Below, in pieces: positions 13,150-26,800 of a stretch of 64,000 nt of DNA (its first letter is position 1; every line of letters begins with the position of its first letter). Origin of the DNA: Setophaga petechia (lineage: Eukaryota > Chordata > Aves > Passeriformes > Parulidae); assembly GCA_024362935.1 (NCBI GenBank), contig JANCRA010000003.1, positions 39,431,291 through 39,495,290 of the forward strand, written 5' to 3'. Below the pieces are notes generated by a model that worked only from the letters and a program-made list of their open reading frames with translations, did not search any database and was not told where the DNA came from. The translations under genes were made by a program, and so were the position numbers.

Positions 13150-14044
13150 TTTCTTTGGTGCCATCCCTAACCCTAGGCTGATTTACCTGGCTAGGGCTAG
13201 GGTTAGGGTTACGCCTAGGGTTAGGGTTTTTTAAATGAGAAAGGCTTGAGCTCCAGACACAATTCAGCTGGCAAAGGCATCCCAAGGGGATCGAAAAAGT
13301 GCCACAACATGGCTGCCTCCGCACATTTTTCCTTGGGACCGTCCCTAACCCTAGGCTGATTGACCAGTTTAGGGCTTAGGCTTACGCCTCGGGTAAGGGT
13401 TTTTTAATCCAGAAAGCCCTGAGCTCCAGGCACACTGCAACTGCAAAAGGTATCCCAAGGGGAGCGCAAAAGTGCCACAACATCGCTGCCTCCACAGCTT
13501 TTTCTTTGGTGCCATCCCTAACCCTAGGCTGATTTACCTGGCTAGGGTTAGGGTTAGGGTTACGCCTAGGGTTAGGGTTTTTTAAATGAGAAAGGCTTCA
13601 GCTCCAGACACAATTCAGCTGGCAAAGGCATCCCAAGGGGATCGAAAAAGTGCCACAACATGGCTGCCTCCGCACATTTTTCCTTGGGACCGTCCCTAAC
13701 CCTAGGCTGATTGACCAGTTTAGGGCTTAGGCTTACGCCTAGGGTAAGGGTTTTTTAATCCCGAAAGCCCTGAGCTCCAGGCACACTGCAACTGCAAAAG
13801 GTATCCCAAGGGGAGCGCAAAAGTGCCACAACATCGCTGCCTCCACAGCTTTTTCTTTGGTGCCATCCCTAACCCTAGGCTGATTTACCTGGCTAGGGCT
13901 AGGGTTAGGGTTACGCCTAGGGTTAGGGTTTTTTAAATGAGAAAGGCTTCAGCTCCAGACACAATTCCGCAGGCAAAGGCATCCCAAGGGGATCGAAAAA
14001 GTGCCACAACATGGCTGCCTCCGCACATTTTTCCTTGGGACCGT

Positions 14045-15441
14045 CCCTAACCCTAGGCTGATTGACCAGTTTAGGGCTTAGGCTTACGCCTAGGGTAAGG
14101 GCTTTTTAATCCAGAAAGCCCTGAGCTCCAGGCACACTGCAACTGCAAAAGGTATCCCAAGGGGAGCGCAAAAGTGCCACAACATCGCTGCCTCCACACC
14201 CTTTTCTTTGGTGCCATCCCTAACCCTAGGCTGATTTACCTGGCTAGGGCTAGGGTTAGGGTTACGCCTAGGGTTAGGGTTTCTTAAATGAGAAAGGCTT
14301 GAGCTCCAGACACAATTCAGCTGGCAAAGGCATCCCAAGGGGATCGAAAAAGTGCCACAACATGGCTGCCTCCGCACATTTTTCCTTGGGACCGTCCCTA
14401 ACCCTAGGCTGATTGACCAGTTTAGGGTTTAGGCTTACGCCTAGGGTAAGGGCTTTTTAATCCAGAAAGCCCTGAGCTCCAGGCACACTGCAACTGCAAA
14501 AGGTATCCCAAGGGGAGCGCAAAAGTGCCACAACATCGCTGCCTCCACAGCTTTTTCTTTGGTGCCATCCCTAACCCTAGGCTGATTTACCTGGCTAGGG
14601 CTAGGGTTAGGGTTACGCCTAGGGTTAGGGTTTTTTAAATGAGAAAGGCTTGAGCTCCAGACACAATTCCGCAGGCAAAGGCATCCCAAGGGGATCGAAA
14701 AAGTGCCACAACATGGCTGCCTCCGCACATTTTTCCTTGGGACCGTCCCTAACCCTAGGCTGATTGACCAGTTTAGGGCTTAGGCTTACGCCTAGGGTAA
14801 GGGCTTTTTAATCCAGAAAGCCCTGAGCTCCAGGCACACTGCAACTGCAAAAGGTATCCCAAGGGGAGCGCAAAAGTGCCACAACATCGCTGCCTCCTCA
14901 AAATTTCTTTGGTGCCATCCCTAACCCTAGGCTGATTTACCTGGCTAGGGCTAGGGTTAGGGTTACGCCTAGGGTTAGGGTTTTTTAAATGAGAAAGGCT
15001 TGAGCTCCAGACACAATTCCGCAGGCAAAGGCATCCCAAGGGGATCGAAAAAGTGCCACAACATGGCTGCCTCCGCACATTTTTCCTTGGGACCGTCCCT
15101 AACCCTAGGCTGATTGACCAGTTTAGGGCTTAGGCTTACGCCTAGGGTAAGGGGTTTTTAATAAAGAAAGCCCTGAGCTCCAGGCACACTGCAACTGCAA
15201 AAGGTATCCCAAGGGGAGCGCAAAAGTGCCACAACATCGCTGCCTCCACAGCTTTTTCTTTGGTGCCATCCCTAACCCTAGGCTGATATACCTGGCTAGG
15301 GCTAGGGTTAGGGTTACGCCTAGGGTTAGGGTTTTTTAAATGAGAAAGGCTTGACCTCCAGACACAATTCAGCTGACAAAGGCATCCCAAGGGGATCGAA
15401 AAAGTGCCACAACATGGCTGCCTCCGCACATTTTTCCGTGG
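14045..15441 (+). repeat. Four-unit cassette, first copy
   Basis: The unit order is acaccc with ttcttaaatg, then gggtttagg with ccgcagg, then tcaaaa, then gatatacc with gacctcc and agctgacaaa. The same order returns at about 18255, 22115, 26148 and 40886. The 18.25-kb copy is altered, carrying tcaaaa in place of acaccc in its first unit. The 14-kb and 41-kb copies also share ggggtttttaataaag in the last unit (offset 26,841 bp). The left part of the array beyond the cassette, up to about 16.5 kb, also matches 26148-28603 at an offset of 12,103 bp. Confidence 0.75.
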
Positions 15442-18400
15442 GACCGTCCCTAACCCTAGGCTGATTGACCAGTTTAGGGCTTAGGCTTACGCCTCGGGTA
15501 AGAGTTTTTTAATCCAGAAAGCCCTGAGCTCCAGGCACACTGCAACTGCAAAAGGTATCCCAAGGGGAGCGCAAAAGTGCCACAACATCGCTGCCTCCAC
15601 ACCTTTTTCTTTGGTGCCATCCCTAACCCTAGGCTGATTTACCTGGCTAGGGTTAGGGTTAGGGTTACGCCTAGGGTTAGGGTTTTTTAAATGAGAAAGG
15701 CTTGAGCTCCAGACACAATTCAGCTGGCAAAGGCATCCCAAGGGGATCGAAAAAGTGCCACAACATGGCTGCCTCCGCACATTTTTCCTTGGGACCGTCC
15801 CTAACCCTAGGCTGATTGACCAGTTTAGGGCTTAGGCTTACGCCTAGGGTAAGGGTTTTTTAATCCAGAAAGCCCTGAGCTCCAGGCACACTGCAACTGC
15901 AAAAGGTATCCCAAGGGGAGCGCAAAAGTGCCACAACATCGCTGCCTCCACAGCTTTTTCTTTGGTGCCATCCCTAACCCTAGGCTGATTTACCTGGCTA
16001 GGGCTAGGGTTAGGGTTACGCCTAGGGTTAGGGTTTTTTAAATGAGAAAGGCTTGAGCTCCAGACACAATTCCGCAGGCAAAGGCATCCCAAGGGGATTG
16101 AAAAAGTGCCACAACATGGCTGCCTCCGCACATTTTTCCTTGGGACCGTCCCTAACCCTAGGCTGATTGACCAGTTTAGGGCTTAGGCTTACGCCTAGGG
16201 TAAGGGCTTTTTAATCCAGAAAGCCCTGAGCTCCAGGCACACTGCAACTGCAAAAGGTATCCCAAGGGGAGCGCAAAAGTGCCACAACATCGCTGCCTCC
16301 ACAGCTTTTTCTTTGGTGCCATCCCTAACCCTAGGCTGATTTACCTGGCTAGGGCTAGGGTTAGGGTTACGCCTAGGGTTAGGGTTTTTTAAATGAGAAA
16401 GGCTTGAGCTCCAGACACAATTCCGCAGGAAAAGGAATCCCAAGGGGATCGAAAAAGTGCCACAACATGGCTGCCTCCGCACATTTTTCCTTGGGACCGT
16501 CCCTAACCCTAGGCTGATTGACCAGTTTAGGGCTTAGGCTTACGCCTAGGGTAAAGGCTTTTTAATCCAGAAAGCCCTGAGCTCCAGGCACACTGCAACT
16601 GCAAAAGGTATCCCAAGGGGAGCGCAAAAGTGCCACAACATCGCTGCCTCCACAGCTTTTTCTTTGGTGCCATCCCTAACCCTAGGCTGATTTACCTGGC
16701 TAGGGCTAGGGTTAGGGTTACGCCTAGGGTTAGGGTTTTTTAAATGAGAAAGGCTTGAGCTCCAGACGCAATTCAGCTGGCAAAGGCATCCCAAGGGGAT
16801 CAAAAAAGTGCCACAACATGGCTGCCTCCGCACATTTTTCCTTGGGACCGTCCCTAACCCTAGGCTGATTGACCAGTTTAGGGCTTAGGCTTACGCCTAG
16901 GGTAAGGGCTTTTTAATCCAGAAAGCCCTGAGCTCCAGGCACACTGCAACTGCAAAAGGTATCCCAAGGGGAGCGCAAAAGTGCCACAACATCGCTGCCT
17001 CCACAGCTTTTTCTTTGGTGCCATCCCTAACCCTAGGCTGATTTACCTGTCTAGGGCTAGGGTTAGGGTTACGCCTAGGGTTAGGGTTTTTTAAATGAGA
17101 AAGGCTTGAGCTCCAGACACAATTCCGCAGGCAAAGGCATCCCAAGGGGATCGAAAAAGTGCCACAACATGGCTGCCTCCGCACATTTTTCCTTGGGACC
17201 GTCCCTAACCCTAGGCTGATTGACCAGTTTAGGGCTTAGGCTTACGCCTAGGTTACGGGCTTTTTAATCCAGAAAGCCCTGAGCTCCAGGCACACTGCAA
17301 CTGCAAAAGGTATCCAAAGGGGAATGCAAAAGCGCCACAACATCGCTGCCTCCACAGCTTTTTCTTTGGTGCCATCCCTAACCCTAGGCTGATTTACCTG
17401 GTTAGGGCTAGGGTTAGGGTTACGCCTAGGGTTAGGGTTTTTTAAATGAGAAAGGCTTGAGCTCCAGACACAATTCAGCTGGCAAAGGCATCCCAAGGGG
17501 ATCGAAAAAGTGCCACAACATGGCTGCCTCCGCACATTTTTCCTTGGGACCGTCCCTAACCCTAGGCTGATTGACCAGTTTAGGGTTTAGGCTTACGCCT
17601 AGGGTAAGGGCTTTTTAATCCAGAAAGCCCTGAGCTCCAGGCACACTGCAACTGCAAAAGGTATCCCAAGGGGAGCGCAAAAGTGCCACAACATCGCTGC
17701 CTCCACAGCTTTTTCTTTGGTGCCATCCCTAACCCTAGGCTGATTTACCTGTCTAGGGCTAGTGTTAGGGATACGCCTAGGGTTAGGGTTTTTTAAATGA
17801 GAAAGGCTTGAGCTCCAGACACAATTCCGCAGGCAAAGGCATCCCAAGGGGATCGAAAAAGTGCCACAACATGGCTGCCTCCGCACATTTTTCCTTGGGA
17901 CCGTCCCTAACCCTAGGCTGATTGACCAGTTTAGGGCTTAGGCTTACGCCTAGGGTAAGGGCTTTTTAATCCAGAAAGCCCTGAGCTCCAGGCACACTGC
18001 AACTGCAAAAGGTATCCCAAGGGGAGTGCAAAAGCGCCACAACATCGCTGCCTCCACAGCTTTTTCTTTGGTGCCATCCCTAAGCCTAGGCTGATTTACC
18101 TGGCTAGGGCTAGGGTTAGGGTTAGGCCTAGGGTTAGGGTTTTTTAAATGAGAAAGGCTTGAGCTCCAGACACAATTCCGCAGGCAAAGGCATCCCAAGG
18201 GGATCGAAAAAGTGCCACAACATGGCTGCCTCCGCACATTTTTCCTTGGGACCGTCCCTAACCCTAGGCTGATTGACCAGTTTAGGGCTTAGGCTTACGC
18301 CTAGGGTAAGGGCTTTTTAATCCAGAAAGCCCTGAGCTCCAGGCACACTGCAACTGCAAAAGGTATCCCAAGGGGAGCGCAAAAGTGCCACAACATCGCT

Positions 18401-19657
18401 GCCTCCTCAAAATTTCTTTGGTGCCATCCCTAACCCTAGGCTGATTTACCTGGCTAGGGCTAGGGTTAGGGTTACGCCTAGGGTTAGGGTTTCTTAAATG
18501 AGAAAGGCTTGAGCTCCAGACACAATTCAGCTGGCAAAGGCATCCCAAGGGGATCGAAAAAGTGCCACAACATGGCTGCCTCCGCACATTTTTCCTTGGG
18601 ACCGTCCCTAACCCTAGGCTGATTGACCAGTTTAGGGTTTAGGCTTACGCCTAGGGTAAGGGCTTTTTAATCCAGAAAGCCCTGAGCTCCAGGCACACTG
18701 CAACTGCAAAAGGTATCCCAAGGGGAGCGCAAAAGTGCCACAACATCGCTGCCTCCACAGCTTTTTCTTTGGTGCCATCCCTAACCCTAGGCTGATTTAC
18801 CTGGCTAGGGCTAGGGTTAGGGTTACGCCTAGGGTTAGGGTTTTTTAAATGAGAAAGGCTTGAGCTCCAGACACAATTCCGCAGGCAAAGGCATCCCAAG
18901 GGGATCGAAAAAGTGCCACAACATGGCTGCCTCCGCACATTTTTCCTTGGGACCGTCCCTAACCCTAGGCTGATTGACCAGTTTAGGGCTTAGGCTTACG
19001 CCTAGGGTAAGGGCTTTTTAATCCAGAAAGCCCTGAGCTCCAGGCACACTGCAACTGCAAAAGGTATCCCAAGGGGAGCGCAAAAGTGCCACAACATCGC
19101 TGCCTCCTCAAAATTTCTTTGGTGCCATCCCTAACCCTAGGCTGATTTACCTGGCTAGGGCTAGGGTTAGGGTTACGCCTAGGGTTAGGGTTTTTTAAAT
19201 GAGAAAGGCTTGAGCTCCAGACACAATTCCGCAGGCAAAGGCATCCCAAGGGGATCGAAAAAGTGCCACAACATGGCTGCCTCCGCACATTTTTCCTTGG
19301 GACCGTCCCTAACCCTAGGCTGATTGACCAGTTTAGGGCTTAGGCTTACGCCTAGGGTAAGGGCTTTTTAATCCAGAAAGCCCTGAGCTCCAGGCACACT
19401 GCAACTGCAAAAGGTATCCCAAGGAGAGCGCAAAAGTGCCACAACATCGCTGCCTCCACAGCTTTTTCTTTGGTGCCATCCCTAACCCTAGGCTGATATA
19501 CCTGGCTAGGGCTAGGGTTAGGGTTACGCCTAGGGTTAGGGTTTTTTAAATGAGAAAGGCTTGACCTCCAGACACAATTCAGCTGACAAAGGCATCCCAA
19601 GGGGATCGAAAAAGTGCCACAACATGGCTGCCTCCGCACATTTTTCCTTGGGACCGT

Positions 19658-22600
19658 CCCTAACCCTAGGCTGATTGACCAGTTTAGGGCTTAGGCTTAC
19701 GCCTCGGGTAAGGGTTTTTTAATCCAGAAAGCCCTGAGCTCCAGGCACACTGCAACTGCAAAAGGTATCCCAAGGGGAGCGCAAAAGTGCCACAACATCG
19801 CTGCCTCCACAGCTTTTTCTTTGGTGCCATCCCTAACCCTAGGCTGATTTACCTGGCTAGGGTTAGGGTTAGGGTTACGCCTAGGGTTAGGGTTTTTTAA
19901 ATGAGAAAGGCTTCAGCTCCAGACACAATTCAGCTGGCAAAGGCATCCCAAGGGGATCGAAAAAGTGCCACAACATGGCTGCCTCCGCACATTTTTCCTT
20001 GGGACCGTCCCTAACCCTAGGCTGATTGACCAGTTTAGGGCTTAGGCTTACGCCTAGGGTAAGGGTTTTTTAATCCCGAAAGCCCTGAGCTCCAGGCACA
20101 CTGCAACTGCAAAAGGTATCCCAAGAGGAGCGCAAAAGTGCCACAACATCGCTGCCTCCACAGCTTTTTCTTTGGTGCCATCCCTAACCCTAGGCTGATT
20201 TACCTGGCTAGGGCTAGGGTTAGGGTTACGCCTAGGGTTAGGGTTTTTTAAATGAGAAAGGCTTGAGCTCCAGACACAATTCAGCTGGCAAAGGCATCCC
20301 AAGGGGATCGAAAAAGTGCCACAACATGGCTGCCTCCGCACATTTTTCCTTGGGACCGTCCCTAACCCTAGGCTGATTGACCAGTTTAGGGCTTAGGCTT
20401 ACGCCTAGGGTAAGGGCTCTTTAATCCAGAAAGCCCTGAGCTCCAGGCACACTGCAACTGCAAAAGGTATCCCAAGGGGAGCGCAAAAGTGCCACAACAT
20501 CGCTGCCTCCACAGCTTTTTCTTTGGTGCCATCCCTAACCCTAGGCTGATTTACCTGGCTAGGGCTAGGGTTAGGGTTACGCCTAGGGTTAGGGTTTTTT
20601 AAATGAGAAAGGCTTGAGCTCCAGACACAATTCCGCAGGCAAAGGCATCCCAAGGGGATCGAAAAAGTGCCACAACATGGCTGCCTCCGCACATTTTTCC
20701 TTGGGACCGTCCCTAACCCTAGGCTGATTGACCAGTTTAGGGCTTAGGCTTACGCCTAGGCTAAGGGCTTTTTAACCCAGAAAGCCCTGAGCTCCAGGCA
20801 CACTGCAACTGCAAAAGGTATCCCAAGGGGAGCGCAAAAGTGCCACAACATCGCTGCCTCCACACCCTTTTCTTTGGTGCCATCCCTAACCCTAGGCTGA
20901 TATACCTGGCTAGGGCTAGGGTTAGGGTTACGCCTAGGGTTAGGGTTTTTTAAATGAGAAAGGCTTGACCTCCAGACACAATTCAGCTGGCAAAGGCATC
21001 CCAAGGGGATCGAAAAAGTGCCACAACATGGCTGCCTCCGCACATTTTTCCTTGGGACCGTCCCTAACCCTAGGCTGATTGACCAGTTTAGGGCTTAGGC
21101 TTACGCCTAGGGTAAGGGTTTTTTAATCCAGAAAGCCCTGAGCTCCAGGCACACTGCAACTGCAAAAGGTATCCCAAGAGGAGCGCAAAAGTGCCACAAC
21201 ATCGCTGCCTCCACAGCTTTTTCTTTGGTGCCATCCCTAACCCTAGGCTGATTTACCTGGCTAGGGCTAGGGTTAGGGTTACGCCTAGGGTTAGGGTTTT
21301 TTAAATGAGAAAGGCTTGAGCTCCAGACACAATTCCGCAGGCAAAGGAATCCCAAGGGGATCGAAAAAGTGCCACAACATGGCTGCCTCCGCACATTTTT
21401 CCTTGGGACCGTCCCTAACCCTAGGCTGATTGACCAGTTTAGGGCTTAGGCTTACGCCTAGGGTAAGGGCTTTTTAATCCAGAAAGCCCTGAGCTCCAGG
21501 CACACTGCAACTGCAAAAGGTATCCCAAGGGGAGCGCAAAAGTGCCACAACATCGCTGCCTCCACAGCTTTTTCTTTGGTGCCATCCCTAACCCTAGGCT
21601 GATTTACCTGGCTAGGGCTAGGGTTAGGGTTACGCCTAGGGTTAGGGTTTTTTAAATGAGAAAGGCTTGAGCTCCAGACACAATTCCGCAGGCAAAGGCA
21701 TCCCAAGGGGATCGAAAAAGTGCCACAACATGGCTGCCTCCGCACATTTTTCCTTGGGACCGTCCCTAACCCTAGGCTGATTGACCAGTTTAGGGCTTAG
21801 GCTTACGCCTAGGGTAAGGGCTTTTTAATCCAGAAAGCCCTGAGCTCCAGGCACACTGCAACTGCAAAAGGTATCCCAAGGGGAGCGCAAAAGTGCCACA
21901 ACATCGCTGCCTCCACAGCTTTTTCTTTGGTGCCATCCCTAACCCTAGGCTGATTTACCTGGCTAGGGCTAGGGTTAGGGTTACGCCTAGGGTTAGGGTT
22001 TTTTAAATGAGAAAGGCTTGAGCTCCAGACACAATTCAGCTGGCAAAGGCATCCCAAGGGGATCGAAAAAGTGCCACAACATGGCTGCCTCCGCACATTT
22101 TTCCTTGGGACCGTCCCTAACCCTAGGCTGATTGACCAGTTTAGGGCTTAGGCTTACGCCTAGGGTAAGGGCTTTTTAATCCAGAAAGCCCTGAGCTCCA
22201 GGCACACTGCAACTGCAAAAGGTATCCCAAGGGGAGCGCAAAAGTGCCACAACATCGCTGCCTCCACACCCTTTTCTTTGGTGCCATCCCTAACCCTAGG
22301 CTGATTTACCTGGCTAGGGCTAGGGTTAGGGTTACGCCTAGGGTTAGGGTTTCTTAAATGAGAAAGGCTTGAGCTCCAGACACAATTCAGCTGGCAAAGG
22401 CATCCCAAGGGGATCGAAAAAGTGCCACAACATGGCTGCCTCCGCACATTTTTCCTTGGGACCGTCCCTAACCCTAGGCTGATTGACCAGTTTAGGGTTT
22501 AGGCTTACGCCTAGGGTAAGGGCTTTTTAATCCAGAAAGCCCTGAGCTCCAGGCACACTGCAACTGCAAAAGGTATCCCAAGGGGAGCGCAAAAGTGCCA

Positions 22601-23690
22601 CAACATCGCTGCCTCCACAGCTTTTTCTTTGGTGCCATCCCTAACCCTAGGCTGATTTACCTGGCTAGGGCTAGGGTTAGGGTTACGCCTAGGGTTAGGG
22701 TTTTTTAAATGAGAAAGGCTTGAGCTCCAGACACAATTCCGCAGGCAAAGGCATCCCAAGGGGATCGAAAAAGTGCCACAACATGGCTGCCTCCGCACAT
22801 TTTTCCTTGGGACCGTCCCTAACCCTAGGCTGATTGACCAGTTTAGGGCTTAGGCTTACGCCTAGGGTAAGGGCTTTTTAATCCAGAAAGCCCTGAGCTC
22901 CAGGCACACTGCAACTGCAAAAGGTATCCCAAGGGGAGCGCAAAAGTGCCACAACATCGCTGCCTCCTCAAAATTTCTTTGGTGCCATCCCTAACCCTAG
23001 GCTGATTTACCTGGCTAGGGCTAGGGTTAGGGTTACGCCTAGGGTTAGGGTTTTTTAAATGAGAAAGGCTTGAGCTCCAGACACAATTCCGCAGGCAAAG
23101 GCATCCCAAGGGGATCGAAAAAGTGCCACAACATGGCTGCCTCCGCACATTTTTCCTTGGGACCGTCCCTAACCCTAGGCTGATTGACCAGTTTAGGGCT
23201 TAGGCTTACACCTAGGGTAAGGGTTTTTTAATCCAGAAAGCCCTGAGCTCCAGGCACACTGCAACTGCAAAAGGTATCCCAAGGGGAGCGCAAAAGTGCC
23301 ACAACATCGCTGCCTCCACAGCTTTTTCTTTGGTGCCATCCCTAACCCTAGGCTGATATACCTGGCTAGGGCTAGGGTTAGGGTTACGCCTAGGGTTAGG
23401 GTTTTTTAAATGAGAAAGGCTTGACCTCCAGACACAATTCAGCTGACAAAGGCATCCCAAGGGGATCGAAAAAGTGCCACAACATGGCTGCCTCCGCACA
23501 TTTTTCCGTGGGACCGTCCCTAACCCTAGGCTGATTGACCAGTTTAGGGCTTAGGCTTACGCCTCGGGTAAGGGTTTTTTAATCCAGAAAGCCCTGAGCT
23601 CCAGGCACACTGCAACTGCAAAAGGTATCCCAAGGGGAGCGCAAAAGTGCCACAACATCGCTGCCTCCACACCTTTTTCTTTGGTGCCAT
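19658..23690 (+). repeat. Tandem duplication, copy 1 (4,033 bp)
   Basis: This copy starts at an A half and ends with an A half, and lacks the B half that should follow. It holds 11 whole units, one of them 350 bp, plus a 173-bp A half: 11 x 351 + 173 - 1 = 4,033. The breakpoint homology is the 19-base ccctaaccctaggctgatt shared by A and B starts. Copy 2 follows directly. In the units I compared (cagctcc, gaggagc, gctcttt, ggctaagggc with aacccag, acaccc and tcaaaa) I saw no differences between copies. Confidence 0.88.
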
Positions 23691-23867
23691 CCCTAACCCT
23701 AGGCTGATTGACCAGTTTAGGGCTTAGGCTTACGCCTCGGGTAAGGGTTTTTTAATCCAGAAAGCCCTGAGCTCCAGGCACACTGCAACTGCAAAAGGTA
23801 TCCCAAGGGGAGCGCAAAAGTGCCACAACATCGCTGCCTCCACAGCTTTTTCTTTGGTGCCATCCCT
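23518..23867 (+). repeat. A-A junction: missing B half
   Basis: Two A halves are joined directly (23518-23690, then from 23691), with no 178-bp B half between them. The first ends acacctttttctttggtgccat and the second begins ccctaaccctaggctgatt + gacc. This is the junction of the 4,033-bp duplication and one of only two half-unit register breaks in the window. Confidence 0.9.
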
Positions 23868-26800
23868 AACCCTAGGCTGATTTACCTGGCTAGGGTTAGG
23901 GTTAGGGTTACGCCTAGGGTTAGGGTTTTTTAAATGAGAAAGGCTTCAGCTCCAGACACAATTCAGCTGGCAAAGGCATCCCAAGGGGATCGAAAAAGTG
24001 CCACAACATGGCTGCCTCCGCACATTTTTCCTTGGGACCGTCCCTAACCCTAGGCTGATTGACCAGTTTAGGGCTTAGGCTTACGCCTAGGGTAAGGGTT
24101 TTTTAATCCCGAAAGCCCTGAGCTCCAGGCACACTGCAACTGCAAAAGGTATCCCAAGAGGAGCGCAAAAGTGCCACAACATCGCTGCCTCCACAGCTTT
24201 TTCTTTGGTGCCATCCCTAACCCTAGGCTGATTTACCTGGCTAGGGCTAGGGTTAGGGTTACGCCTAGGGTTAGGGTTTTTTAAATGAGAAAGGCTTGAG
24301 CTCCAGACACAATTCAGCTGGCAAAGGCATCCCAAGGGGATCGAAAAAGTGCCACAACATGGCTGCCTCCGCACATTTTTCCTTGGGACCGTCCCTAACC
24401 CTAGGCTGATTGACCAGTTTAGGGCTTAGGCTTACGCCTAGGGTAAGGGCTCTTTAATCCAGAAAGCCCTGAGCTCCAGGCACACTGCAACTGCAAAAGG
24501 TATCCCAAGGGGAGCGCAAAAGTGCCACAACATCGCTGCCTCCACAGCTTTTTCTTTGGTGCCATCCCTAACCCTAGGCTGATTTACCTGGCTAGGGCTA
24601 GGGTTAGGGTTACGCCTAGGGTTAGGGTTTTTTAAATGAGAAAGGCTTGAGCTCCAGACACAATTCCGCAGGCAAAGGCATCCCAAGGGGATCGAAAAAG
24701 TGCCACAACATGGCTGCCTCCGCACATTTTTCCTTGGGACCGTCCCTAACCCTAGGCTGATTGACCAGTTTAGGGCTTAGGCTTACGCCTAGGCTAAGGG
24801 CTTTTTAACCCAGAAAGCCCTGAGCTCCAGGCACACTGCAACTGCAAAAGGTATCCCAAGGGGAGCGCAAAAGTGCCACAACATCGCTGCCTCCACACCC
24901 TTTTCTTTGGTGCCATCCCTAACCCTAGGCTGATATACCTGGCTAGGGCTAGGGTTAGGGTTACGCCTAGGGTTAGGGTTTTTTAAATGAGAAAGGCTTG
25001 ACCTCCAGACACAATTCAGCTGGCAAAGGCATCCCAAGGGGATCGAAAAAGTGCCACAACATGGCTGCCTCCGCACATTTTTCCTTGGGACCGTCCCTAA
25101 CCCTAGGCTGATTGACCAGTTTAGGGCTTAGGCTTACGCCTAGGGTAAGGGTTTTTTAATCCAGAAAGCCCTGAGCTCCAGGCACACTGCAACTGCAAAA
25201 GGTATCCCAAGAGGAGCGCAAAAGTGCCACAACATCGCTGCCTCCACAGCTTTTTCTTTGGTGCCATCCCTAACCCTAGGCTGATTTACCTGGCTAGGGC
25301 TAGGGTTAGGGTTACGCCTAGGGTTAGGGTTTTTTAAATGAGAAAGGCTTGAGCTCCAGACACAATTCCGCAGGCAAAGGAATCCCAAGGGGATCGAAAA
25401 AGTGCCACAACATGGCTGCCTCCGCACATTTTTCCTTGGGACCGTCCCTAACCCTAGGCTGATTGACCAGTTTAGGGCTTAGGCTTACGCCTAGGGTAAG
25501 GGCTTTTTAATCCAGAAAGCCCTGAGCTCCAGGCACACTGCAACTGCAAAAGGTATCCCAAGGGGAGCGCAAAAGTGCCACAACATCGCTGCCTCCACAG
25601 CTTTTTCTTTGGTGCCATCCCTAACCCTAGGCTGATTTACCTGGCTAGGGCTAGGGTTAGGGTTACGCCTAGGGTTAGGGTTTTTTAAATGAGAAAGGCT
25701 TGAGCTCCAGACACAATTCCGCAGGCAAAGGCATCCCAAGGGGATCGAAAAAGTGCCACAACATGGCTGCCTCCGCACATTTTTCCTTGGGACCGTCCCT
25801 AACCCTAGGCTGATTGACCAGTTTAGGGCTTAGGCTTACGCCTAGGGTAAGGGCTTTTTAATCCAGAAAGCCCTGAGCTCCAGGCACACTGCAACTGCAA
25901 AAGGTATCCCAAGGGGAGCGCAAAAGTGCCACAACATCGCTGCCTCCACAGCTTTTTCTTTGGTGCCATCCCTAACCCTAGGCTGATTTACCTGGCTAGG
26001 GCTAGGGTTAGGGTTACGCCTAGGGTTAGGGTTTTTTAAATGAGAAAGGCTTGAGCTCCAGACACAATTCAGCTGGCAAAGGCATCCCAAGGGGATCGAA
26101 AAAGTGCCACAACATGGCTGCCTCCGCACATTTTTCCTTGGGACCGTCCCTAACCCTAGGCTGATTGACCAGTTTAGGGCTTAGGCTTACGCCTAGGGTA
26201 AGGGCTTTTTAATCCAGAAAGCCCTGAGCTCCAGGCACACTGCAACTGCAAAAGGTATCCCAAGGGGAGCGCAAAAGTGCCACAACATCGCTGCCTCCAC
26301 ACCCTTTTCTTTGGTGCCATCCCTAACCCTAGGCTGATTTACCTGGCTAGGGCTAGGGTTAGGGTTACGCCTAGGGTTAGGGTTTCTTAAATGAGAAAGG
26401 CTTGAGCTCCAGACACAATTCAGCTGGCAAAGGCATCCCAAGGGGATCGAAAAAGTGCCACAACATGGCTGCCTCCGCACATTTTTCCTTGGGACCGTCC
26501 CTAACCCTAGGCTGATTGACCAGTTTAGGGTTTAGGCTTACGCCTAGGGTAAGGGCTTTTTAATCCAGAAAGCCCTGAGCTCCAGGCACACTGCAACTGC
26601 AAAAGGTATCCCAAGGGGAGCGCAAAAGTGCCACAACATCGCTGCCTCCACAGCTTTTTCTTTGGTGCCATCCCTAACCCTAGGCTGATTTACCTGGCTA
26701 GGGCTAGGGTTAGGGTTACGCCTAGGGTTAGGGTTTTTTAAATGAGAAAGGCTTGAGCTCCAGACACAATTCCGCAGGCAAAGGCATCCCAAGGGGATCG

